This document shows positions 1-7,538 of a DNA stretch of 21,443 nucleotides, piece by piece. Location: assembly GCF_000006405.1 (NCBI RefSeq), contig NW_003208996.1, positions 52,531 to 73,973 of the forward strand. The letters run 5' to 3'. Origin of the DNA: Perkinsus marinus ATCC 50983. Taxonomy: Eukaryota > Perkinsozoa > Perkinsida > Perkinsidae. A model generated the notes under the pieces. It saw only the letters and a list, made by a program, of their open reading frames with translations, made no database searches and was not told where the DNA came from. Position numbers and translations under genes: made by a program. Each line of letters starts with the position of its first letter. Within the stretch, counting starts at the first letter, position 1.

Positions 1-126
1 GGAGGTTCACCACCCTAGTGATATGAAAAACGCTAGTGAAAAACATATTTCACGACTACTGCGTAGTGTGAGTATCGCGTTTTTCACGGAGTTTTACACC
101 AGTTCGTGTAAAACGGGTGAAACTCC
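1..126. repeat. Short hairpin-rich inverted-repeat element, copy 1
   Basis: The copy begins GGAGGTTCACCACCC and ends GGGTGAAACTCC, which are imperfect inverted repeats of each other. Inside are the stem GTTTTACAC/GTGTAAAAC around a six-base loop and a GTGATATG/CATATTTCAC hairpin. Compared with the copy at 1308-1415 it carries an extra stretch around GCTAGTGAAAAAC, which looks like a small internal duplication. The left end may run out of the window. It resembles a MITE or similar non-autonomous DNA element; no flanking target duplication was recognised. Confidence 0.65.
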
Positions 127-253
127 ATTAAATTACATTATTAAACTATATCGTTATCACTATTTGAGCAAGCATACTATTAGGTTATATAATTATTAAG
201 GTAATACATGTTTATAAACTACTATATTTAGTGATCTTGATAAAAATAATATA

Positions 254-356
254 TTTCATCACCCTAGTGATATGAAAAATATATTTCACGACTACTGCAT
301 ATCACCGCGAATAATATCGCGTTTTTCACATAGAGTTTTACGCCCGGAGGTGAAAC
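254..356. repeat. Short hairpin-rich inverted-repeat element, copy 2
   Basis: Same family as 1-126 and 1308-1415: it starts TTTCATCACCCTAGTGATATG and ends GGAGGTGAAAC. It lacks the right arm of the GTTTTACG/CGTAAAAC stem but has its own palindrome CGCGA/TCGCG around ATAATA. The ends are more worn than in copy 3, so this is probably an older or partly deleted copy. Confidence 0.6.
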
Positions 357-377
357 TACAATGTTGGAGTAGAAATG

Positions 378-540
378 TATGTTCGCTTTCCTCAGCTGAG
401 CTTCACAGGTTTTACGAATTCGGGTAGAAATTTACATGAATTAATGAGAATTTCCCAAAATTTCTTCAGAATTTTTTTCACAGATGTAGTTGGCAATGTG
501 CATATTTTGGGGGTAATTTCACATCTGAAATTCCGCAAAC
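378..540 (+). repeat. CAGCTGAGC dispersed repeat, copy 1
   Basis: Head TATGTTCGCTTTCCTCAGC followed by TGAGCTT, then GGGTAGAAATTTACATGAAT, a run like AATTTCCCAAAATTTCTTC, and a tail around TGGCAATGTGCATATTTT. The same order of blocks recurs at 1651, 2049, 2224, 2479 (head only), 5880 and 21157. There are no clear terminal inverted repeats, poly-A tail or tRNA-like boxes, so the class (SINE-like, MITE or other) is undecided. Confidence 0.6.
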
Positions 541-858
541 TGATTTTTTCCGGGGTAAAATTCTGTCCCAGATTCCACTTTTCCTCGTAGGGTGTGGTTC
601 TCGGTCTGCGCACGACCGACCGTTGAAAATGTTGCGCAAAGGAGCTTCGCTCCGCCATTTTCGCTCGCCCGACGCCGGTGACGCCGCGCCCGCCACGTCC
701 TGTCGCTGAAAACGTGTGTGTCGACGTACGTTTGAAACTCTTGGATGCTGCTCTGTGCGAAAGTCACTTTCAGGACCACCACCTGATACTTCACTCAACT
801 CTGTTGCATAAGCAGGGGTTATCATACTAGTCACAAAGCTGAGACATAAAATTATCAT
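478..858 (-). CDS. Possible small secreted protein whose 3' end lies in a dispersed repeat
   Basis: A 126-codon open frame begins MIILCLSFVTSMITPAYA, a good signal peptide with a plausible AYA/TE cleavage site. The mature part is basic and Arg-rich with no recognised domain. The first two thirds (about 590-858) cover a locally GC-rich stretch, while roughly the last 20-30 residues are encoded antisense to the CAGCTGAGC repeat copy at 378-540, so the native C terminus may have been replaced or the frame may be fortuitous. Other overlapping frames on this strand are also open here, which weakens the case. Function unknown. If real, it is a secreted protein with no link to the Cys-module family further right. 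Confidence 0.3.
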   Translation of the reverse strand: MIILCLSFVTSMITPAYATELSEVSGGGPESDFRTEQHPRVSNVRRHTRFQRQDVAGAASPASGERKWRSEAPLRNIFNGRSCADREPHPTRKSGIWDRILPRKKSVCGISDVKLPPKYAHCQLHL

Positions 859-1307
859 AATTTTAATTATGGCTGTTCGCTACTAATTCGTGGTGAAATA
901 CTGGACAATCAAGATGAGAGTCCTCCTTCTGTAAGGTGCTGCTGCATCATCATTGTCGCTGTCCCAATCCTCCGTAGCACACAATATGTCTCTCAAGGCT
1001 CAAGGATTTCCGTAGCTAAGCTTATGATGAAGATAGTTCTCGTTGGCTAAGTATAAAGAGGCAGCCTTGGAAGGCATTGCCCTGCAATTATATCCAGTGT
1101 AGTGTTACCTCGATAGGGAAAACACTATCACTTCGCTCTAGATAACTACTAGAGATGTATTCGGATACCAATGGGATGAAACGTGACACCTATCAGGGCG
1201 TGAGCCGTATGTGCATGCGTGCACGGAAATGTTGATACTATCATTAATAGGAGGGTTACAACGTTGATTCCAGGATCAGTTTTCAAGGTCGCGTTCTTGG
1301 AACAATG
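859..1307. other. Gene-poor stretch
   Basis: No convincing gene. A tiny spliced frame beginning at 914 (MRVLLL, intron 931-977) can be drawn but has no support. CCGTAGC at 972-978 and GGCTCAAG at 997-1004 match the two ends of the dinoflagellate/Perkinsus spliced leader, but with an 18-nt spacer in place of 6 nt. Confidence 0.5.
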
Positions 1308-1415
1308 GAGTTTCATCACCCTAGTGATATGAAAAACATATTTCACGACCACTGCATATCACCGCGTTTTTCACCGAGTTTTACGCCACTTCACGTAAAA
1401 CGGGTGGTGAAACTC
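1308..1415. repeat. Short hairpin-rich inverted-repeat element, copy 3 (best preserved)
   Basis: 108 bp bounded by GAGTTTCATCACCC and GGGTGGTGAAACTC, a 14-bp terminal inverted repeat with one mismatch. Internally GTTTTACG/CGTAAAAC forms a perfect 8-bp stem around CCACTTCA, and GTGATATG/CATATTTCAC forms another. No coding capacity. The layout suits a non-autonomous DNA transposon of MITE type; no unambiguous target-site duplication is visible. Confidence 0.7.
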
Positions 1416-1650
1416 AAATCGATCGCCTAGAATTTCAGAATCGGATCCACTGAGCACGGCTCCAGGATGAATCTTGAAAATCGGTTCAAGAACTGGAATC
1501 GTCGAGCTTTACTGAACTCCCCTATGAGAGAGGAGTAAGCCTCCTGAGCCCACCGATGCATCTCTTAACCGACCTCTAGGCTTGACTCTTTCTATGTGTT
1601 GCCGTACAACTACTGTGTGATTTATATGCACTAGAACTGTGTTCTAGGAA
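1416..1650. other. Intergenic, no feature recognised
   Basis: Mixed sequence between the hairpin element and the next dispersed repeat. No open frame of coding quality and no obvious RNA gene. Confidence 0.5.
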
Positions 1651-1825
1651 TATATGTTTGTTTTTTTCAGTTGAGCGCAGATTTCCTCGCCAATTATAGA
1701 AGTCATATGTTTGAACTCGGGTAGAAGTGCACATAAACCAATGAAAATTTCCCAAAAATTTCCTCAGAATTTTGAAACTAAAGTTGATACGATATGCATG
1801 CTTTCCCACACTGATATGCGAGGTG
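1651..1825 (+). repeat. CAGCTGAGC dispersed repeat, copy 2 (diverged)
   Basis: Starts GAATATATGTTTG then TTTCAGTTGAGC, with the shared middle block ACTCGGGTAGAAGTGCACAT and CAAAAATTTCCTCAGAATTT, and a tail reading GATATGCATGCTTTCCCAC. More diverged at its head than copies 1 and 3. Confidence 0.55.
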
Positions 1826-2048
1826 GCAATTATAGTATGTCCGGAAGTGTAGTTTTGAGGCGTATTACGGAATACCAAAATGAGGTGGAAGAATCTTAGG
1901 TCCAAGCGCGAAAGATACGGAATAGGCCCGGATGATGCCATCACTCGTGCGCTGATATCATAGCAATTTATAAGATTCTGACGGGTGGAGGAATAGTGCT
2001 CAGAGTGAGTCTTATAAAAACCCAACGCTCAGATTCAGTGCTGAAAAC

Positions 2049-2210
2049 ATATGTTCGCTTTCCTCAGCTGAGCTTGAGAGTTTCCTCACGAAATATACAC
2101 GTTAACATATGGATCTAAATGTACAGGAATCAATGAGAAATTTCCGCAAAATTTTCATCTTGTCACCAACACATGTGGTTGACCATGTGCATATTTTTCC
2201 TCACTGCTTA
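2049..2210 (+). repeat. CAGCTGAGC dispersed repeat, copy 3
   Basis: Has the full head ATGTTCGCTTTCCTCAGCTG, the AGTTTCCTCA block, AATCAATGAGAAATTTCC, and the tail ACATGTGGTTGACCATGTGC followed by ATATTTTT. It sits about 175 bp head-to-head before copy 4 in the same orientation. Confidence 0.6.
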
Positions 2211-2223
2211 GTTCAGTAAGGGA

Positions 2224-2392
2224 ATATATGTTTGGTTTCCTCAACTGAGCTCGTAAGTTTCCTTACTATATTATGAAAAATCACACGATTTTGGGTAGAA
2301 GTATACAAAAATCAACGATAATTTCTCAAAATTTCCATATTCCTAGCAACATATGCAGTTGACCATGTGCATATATTCACACACTGGCTCAG
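2224..2392 (+). repeat. CAGCTGAGC dispersed repeat, copy 4
   Basis: Head GGAATATATGTTTGG then TTTCCTCAACTGAGC, middle TTTTGGGTAGAAGTATACA, tail GCAGTTGACCATGTGCATAT ending near CACACTGGCTCAG. Same strand as copies 3 and 5, forming a loose head-to-tail run. Confidence 0.6.
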
Positions 2393-2478
2393 ATGAATTG
2401 TTCCGCACGAAATGTAGTATTTTTCGTTAGCAGTAATTTCCACGCTGAAGACGCATTATCAATAACTCTGTTGGAAGA

Positions 2479-2555
2479 ATATATGTCCGCTGCCCTCAGC
2501 TGAGCTCAGGAGTTTCCTCAATAACTATAGCAGCGTACGAATTCATGTTACGAAT
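2479..2555 (+). repeat. CAGCTGAGC dispersed repeat, copy 5 (head only)
   Basis: Carries GAATATATGTCCGC, CTCAGCTGAGCTCAGG and AGTTTCCTCA, after which similarity is lost. Truncated copy at the end of the left repeat-rich zone. Confidence 0.5.
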
Positions 2556-2845
2556 CTACATTCAGTCCCCGAGCCTGCGATATCACTCTTCGGCGAGGTT
2601 ACGTATTTTTCTATACTTTTCTGTGGCTTCTTCTTCCTTCAATACTACTGCTCTTAGTATTAACGTCACTCTTAGAGGTCCTGATTGCATACCAACTTCT
2701 ATGGCCAGTAGTACTGCATCGTTTTCGTGCCTCTGAGCCTCCTACTGTTACTGTATGACGATAACTAGAGGGTTCTGCTATCACTCTCACCTAGTGAATT
2801 GTATCAACCTTTCCCATGTACTTGTTGTCAATATGGAGGTTAACG

Positions 2846-2929
2846 ATGAGTGTAGCTAACCAGTTCCTTGTGTTTGTCGTCTTCATGTTCGCTGTGTTAT
2901 TCCTCCAAAGCAAGGCTGAGGAGATATGA
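2846..2929 (+). CDS. Hydrophobic small ORF upstream of the SPRY-like gene
   Basis: A 27-codon frame, MSVANQFLVFVVFMFAVLFL followed by QSKAEEI, reads like a signal peptide or membrane anchor. Its stop overlaps the ATG of the next frame by four bases (ATGA at 2926-2929). It may be an upstream ORF, an orphan signal-peptide exon, or chance. If a spliced leader is added at an AG between 2900 and 2922, this ORF would not be in the mature message. Confidence 0.25.
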   Translation: MSVANQFLVFVVFMFAVLFLQSKAEEI

Positions 2930-5706
2930 TGAACACTACTGGTGCCATACAACTCCTCATTGTTGTCCTAGTAAAACGCGTTTCAGATACAACAGCAAAC
3001 CGTGGTAGGTCGAGACGCTTGACTTTGCCTGAAGGCCGCGAATACGTGCCGATGTTCGGGTAAGTGAGAATCCCTTCGAATCGATAGTACTTCATTTTAG
3101 GTACGATTCAGATGGCGAACTCGTCCTAATATCACCGTCTCGGAAACAGTCAATCGTTGGAGGCTCGCAGACTTCCAGCAAGGTTTCAGTGAGGGGTCTT
3201 GGTGCAACTGATCCACAGCGAAAGGAAAGTGCGGCGAATTCGCACGGTCGGAAAAGTTCTCTAATTTCGAACCGATCAATACTCCCTTCGGAGAGAGTCG
3301 AAGAGATGAGGGTTGGGAGTGTTGATGTACTGGTAGATGAGGCCAGTCCAGAGACTCCGAAAAATCAGCCTGATTCTGAGAGCTCTCCCAGTGACCATGA
3401 TTTCCAATCGGTGGCTGCCGCTGTTGCTCCGCCCTCCCTCGTGGCGACAGAAGCTTCCCAGAGCTTCCCAACCTCTGGTGAGGACCTTGCTGCGAGACTT
3501 GACAACTTAGAACTTACCAGAGATAACTTGACTGGTATGACTGTTGACTCGTCTCCACCGGGATCAGCTGCGCTTGACGGAAGCCCTAGAATGAGCTCGG
3601 CAGATGCCTCTCTCACTGATGATGATATAGCAAGCGCGGAGACTGCTCGGAGCCACCACCATACCACAGATATCAGTGACGGAGCTCATCCATCTCGACG
3701 AGATAGCACAGATATCAGTGACGGAGCTCATCCATCTCGGCAACATAGCACAGATATCAGTGACGGAGCTCATCCATCTCGGCGACATAGCACAGATATC
3801 AGTGACGGAGCTCATCCATCTCGGCGAGATAGCACAGATATCAGTGACGGAGCTCATCCCTCTCGGCGACATACCACAGATGTCAGTGACGGAGCTCATC
3901 CAACGCGTGTGAGCCTCTCGTTAGACGGTAACAGTCAGGTTGAGACCACGAGGAAGTCTCTAACGGAACGCGATGAGGAATTCAAGAAAGTCTTAGAAAA
4001 TTTACGGCGGTCGCTCGCCCAGCCCGATGATGGCAAGTCATATCGGAAGACCGTACGCGAGAGCACAACACCTAAGATGCTCATGCAGTCCGATAGTGAT
4101 AGTCGTAAAGAAGATGAGGACTCTTCTGGACCTGATGACGAGAGCGAGGCGTGGATAGATGGCAGAGTGGAAGAGCAAGCTCCCACCGTGACTGATGATA
4201 TTCTCATCGACCCCGACCCGAGTCGTGAATCCGAGGTACGGTCCTTCGAGAAGGAACTTGCATTGGAAGAAGCTATACTGCAAGAGCTCACTCCCTTGAA
4301 ACGAGAAGGTCCTGACGAGCCACTTACAAGGGCAGCTCCTAAGACATCTGTGAGACAGCTGATGCAGGACATTGAAAACGCCAGAGAACTGACGAGACGA
4401 GTTGAGGTGGCTCGTCGATGGTCTGCCATGAATGAGCGCACGACGCCTGTGAAGGTTAGGAGTCCTTTGAGACCGACGGTACATGTCGCGAGTGTTGGAG
4501 CGGACTGGTCTGCCCTCATGGAAACAACCAACGCATCACAATCGGAGATTTGTCGGACTTGTGGTTCGCCAGTGGCCTCGGCTGTGAACATACCAGTAGT
4601 AGAGAAGAGCTCTCATCGCGGTCTGTTGTACAGTCGGAGTGACACTTCTCCGGGGGCTAACGGTATCGATAAAAAGCCGTATACGCCGCCTCTGCCGTCA
4701 CCGAGCACGGGCGCGGGCCGGGACGCACCTTATGTATGGCCCGTATCTAGAAAGACTCCAATGCTATCCCGCGAAGACCCTATAGAGGAGCCCTCCTCAC
4801 CCAAGTTGTACCTCCCTGTACCGACTATACCTCTGCCAACGGGCAGCACTCTACCGCAAAGTGGCTTCTATACAGGAAGTTACGGAAGAGTGGTATCAAG
4901 TTCCGTTGCGAGTCCTCCACCACGGCGAACAGAAGACCGTTCGACGGGTGATTGTCCCGTCACAGTGTCGACAGCTGAGACTCAAACGAATCCGATGGAG
5001 TTGACTACGACTCGTGAGTTTGCTGAGCCGAGGTTGGAAGCAGCAGCTTCGAGGACCACCGACTATGATACACCGTATCACGAGGTTCTGCGGGATCGAC
5101 TGTGGCGATCAGCGGCACACGTGACGGGCGGACATGATAGGGAAGAGCTCGTCCTAGTTGATGGCAAGATCGTCTCGTACAATCGCGAGAGCGATCCCCC
5201 TGTTGGTCACGGTGGAAGGACCCGGCAGTCCACGACCGGAGAGTCTCGACATACAGCGCTGAGTTCGACCAATGAGTCTGTCGTCTCGGGTCCTTCTGTA
5301 CAGCCTAAGGTGACCACAGTTAGAGGAAATGACCATCTCGTATACGCCTACAGAGCTCGGGTCACCGCATGTGACTGGCGAGCCGCTGGGAGCTTTTTGA
5401 GGGCCGGGATTGGCAACTCGGAAGATGTTCTCTGGGGCGAACCAATTACTACTAGGATCAAATGGGAGGTCGATGATGTGATTACGGTTGTCGGAGTAGC
5501 CAGACCGGCCCCTAGAGAGATGTAGGAACACATCGTTCTCCTCGGTCACAAGCGTTTCCTATCCTTTCAGCGTGGTTCGCCTGAACGATAATTTCATCCT
5601 AGCGCGCACGACCACTGGAGATTTCCCCTTCCCTGATGACGACAGTTTAGACTTGATACCGTACATCCACTTGGGTAGTGGAGTGTCTTCTGTGGTCTTC
5701 CTGTGA
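2926..5706 (+). CDS. Long disordered protein with 14-residue repeats and a C-terminal SPRY-like domain (3 exons)
   Basis: Proposed exons 2926-3059, 3101-5521 and 5571-5706 give 896 residues. Intron 1 (41 nt) is GTAAGTGAG...TTTTAG; intron 2 (49 nt) is GTAGGAACAC...CCTTTCAG and removes the in-frame TAG that would otherwise end the protein at 5525. Both joins keep frame. Residues about 1-780 are hydrophilic, Ser/Thr/Pro/Asp-rich and probably disordered, with six 14-residue repeats (TDISDGAHPSRR type, residues about 233-316) and one CRTC pair near 529. Residues about 785-896 (YAYRARV, GDW-like ACDWRAAG, DDVITVVGV, LIPYIHLGSGVSSVVF) follow the strand order of SPRY/B30.2 domains, which bind partner proteins in the cytoplasm; this is a pattern match, not a search result. 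The first ATG is uncertain: a 45-nt GT-AG segment (2942-2986) covering a hydrophobic stretch could be another in-frame intron. Confidence 0.7.
3060..3100 (+). other. Intron 1 of the SPRY-like gene (41 nt)
   Basis: Donor GTAAGTGAG and acceptor TTCATTTTAG are near-consensus. Removing it joins EYVPMFG to YDSDGELVLIS in one frame. Confidence 0.7.
3663..3914 (+). repeat. 42-bp coding minisatellite, six units
   Basis: Six head-to-tail 42-bp units starting at 3663, 3705, 3747, 3789, 3831 and 3873, each coding 14 residues of the form (S/T)TDISDGAHPSRR(D/H). The middle four are almost identical at nucleotide level and the last is diverged (DVSDGAHPTRVS), a typical pattern for a repeat changing copy number from its centre. 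Because 42 is a multiple of three, unit gain or loss keeps the frame. Confidence 0.9.
5522..5570 (+). other. Intron 2 of the SPRY-like gene (49 nt, contains the apparent stop)
   Basis: GTAGGAACAC donor and TATCCTTTCAG acceptor with a good pyrimidine tract. The last codon before it is split AT/C, giving Ile. The following exon reads VVRLNDNFILARTTTGDFPF and ends in the LGSG strand expected of a SPRY-like fold. Confidence 0.65.
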
Positions 5707-5879
5707 AGAGCGGTGAGTAACTGGAGGGCTGGAAAATGGTCAAGGGTCGTTCACGCAGAGCTGGCCGTGACCCCAGTGACTTGGAGTCTTCTGTACCATG
5801 TAAATTGTATATTTTTTACCAAGCTTAACGAGGCTAGAGTTGCGTTCATGTTGTTAATTGCACTTGATAGAGTTTATAG

Positions 5880-6030
5880 GCAGCTTCGTTTTTTTAACTG
5901 AGCTTCGGGGTTCATTCATTTACAGAAGTTCGGGTAGAAACCAATAAGGATTTCCTAAAATTTCTTCAGAATTTTCATATTGTCACCGACACACGTAGTT
6001 GACAATGCGCATATTACCCCACACTGCTTG
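5880..6030 (+). repeat. CAGCTGAGC dispersed repeat, copy 6 (head eroded)
   Basis: Head TTCGTTTTTTTAACTGAGC, middle GAAGTTCGGGTAGAAACCAA, then TTTCTTCAGAATTTTCATA and tail CACGTAGTTGACAATGCGCA. Inserted or retained in the 3' flank of the SPRY-like gene. Confidence 0.55.
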
Positions 6031-6035
6031 TATGC

Positions 6036-6374
6036 GAGTATTTCGCGCCACAAGCAAGTGAGAGCCCATCACAGCTAGGTCTCCACCTAGTGATAGACCG
6101 CGTACCCGCTCCGTCGAGACCACCGCGTCTGAGGGAGGCGACTTACCCGACTCCTGGCCCGCACAGACAACGACAGCTTATCGTGGTCCATCGAGAGTCT
6201 TCTATCGCAACACGATTTGCCGAATCAGTTCAGAGGTTGATGAATAAATCATGTCGGGAAGAGGCGCATGATTATCAACTACTACATTTCCGAGAGTAAT
6301 TCATCCCAGATCTCTTCTGGGAGTCGACGGACGTCGTCGTCTCAGACTACTTTCGCATTGAATGGAATTGAAAT
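6036..6374 (+). pseudogene. Coding-like fragment, possible two-exon gene end or remnant
   Basis: An open frame runs through 6036-6299 with Pro/Arg-rich coding-like composition (VPAPSRPPRLREATYPTPG). A 57-nt GT-AG segment (GTCGGGAAG...TCATCCCAG, about 6262-6318) would remove the TAA at 6297 and continue in frame to a stop at 6372-6374 (YLFWESTDVVVSDYFRIEWN). The tail weakly recalls the DVLWGEP...RIKW stretch of the upstream SPRY-like domain. No good start was found and its left edge abuts a dispersed repeat, so it may be the remnant of a partial duplication or the 3' end of an unseen gene. Confidence 0.25.
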
Positions 6375-6395
6375 TGCCAATTTGTTGATTTACCC

Positions 6396-6599
6396 ATGAG
6401 TAACTTCCTAGGTTGTGATAGCATATATGCAAGAGCCTTAGAAAATGCAATAGTACTGGGCGAAAAGCTGCCAAGACCCCGAGCATGGGCGAGCGTCGAG
6501 ACGATAGAGGACCCTAGAGGAACCGAAGACTCATCCAAGGTATGGATCGAATTCTGTTATAAAGCTGACCATGTTGGTATCTCTACGGTTTGTGTGTGA
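6396..6599 (+). CDS. Short coding-like ORF of unknown role
   Basis: Sixty-seven codons from ATG to TGA; the centre (LGEKLPRPRAWASVETIEDP) has coding-like composition. A donor-like AAG/GTATGG occurs at about 6538, so it may be one exon of a larger gene shared with 6036-6374. No domain, signal peptide or membrane span recognised. Confidence 0.2.
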   Translation: MSNFLGCDSIYARALENAIVLGEKLPRPRAWASVETIEDPRGTEDSSKVWIEFCYKADHVGISTVCV

Positions 6600-7538
6600 T
6601 GCTGATGAGCGCGTGTCTGCTACTGAGATTTTTTGTGTTAGTAATAGTGTGGAATTAAAAGAGGAGCTTTCATTACTATATCTCCTCTTGGAATGCGATT
6701 GTCATTAGAGCAACAGTACACGGTTCATTTGGGCTTTGGCATTATTACTTGGTAAGCGGTCCTCTTCGTTACGCGAATTTACATGGAATGGTGCATTTCG
6801 CATGCTAGTTCGAGAATAAATCACCAACAAAGGCTTCGAAAATAATTTATTATAACACCAATCGAGATACATTAGACTACTTGCACCGCTTCGACATATC
6901 GTCATTATCTTCATCACTGGGAGTTCCCCACATCTCACAGACCTACTTGAATGACCAATAGAGATCTAATCACACTTGGAACGAGCTTGGCCTCAACTTT
7001 CTTATTCAGCTGGTGAGCCTCTGTCTCTCTCTCCGGGCTGAGGCAAACGTAGTGGACAAAACCAGATGATTGATTACGATTAGTAGATCAGTTCTGGATG
7101 CCCGCCCTGGGTGCCAAACAGAACACGCACATATGAAACGCAATAGAGCGTGATCATACGAACAGCCCATGGACAATGCGTGGTCTCAACGAAGGTCCGC
7201 TCGTGTCGCTGAGCAGGACTGCGGTAGGCATTAAGTCACAAGCTGGACATGTACACTTCCACTTGTAAATACGAGTTGTTGGGGACTCATTCGGAAGAGG
7301 GAATCTTTGTGCGCCTGAAACGACAAGATGCAACAGTTCATTTGAAACCGTCCCCATGTCGTGAGTCGCGAAAATTGTAACCATTACCTTCGAGAGTCTC
7401 GAAAGCGTCGCTCGAATGGCTAAGAGCTTGACCGTGTCAGGATAGTGTAATGTTGGATGTAACTGGGCATCACGAAGGTCCGTTCGTAAGTGGTAGCTGC
7501 AATCCGCTCGATTTAGTAATACCAATTTCTCATACAGA
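6600..7538. other. Intergenic region upstream of the first Cys-module gene
   Basis: No gene of convincing quality. A 133-codon open frame on the minus strand (7154-7555) overlaps the start of the plus-strand gene and has no recognised domain. The last 20 bases before the ATG at 7539 (ACCAATTTCTCATACAG) form a good splice acceptor, suitable for spliced-leader addition. Confidence 0.5.

Noticed and set aside
914-1050. Tiny two-exon gene starting MRVLLL with a 47-nt intron
   Set aside because: Only about 29 residues, no domain, and the splice sites are common enough to occur by chance.
3564-3912. Repetitive frames in other phases of the 42-bp minisatellite
   Set aside because: Shadows of the repeat; the plus-strand frame of the long exon continues on both sides and they do not.
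5640-5706. Protein-kinase glycine loop in LGSGVSSVV
   Set aside because: No Lys, HRD or DFG motif follows, and the upstream strands and terminal position fit a SPRY-like domain better.
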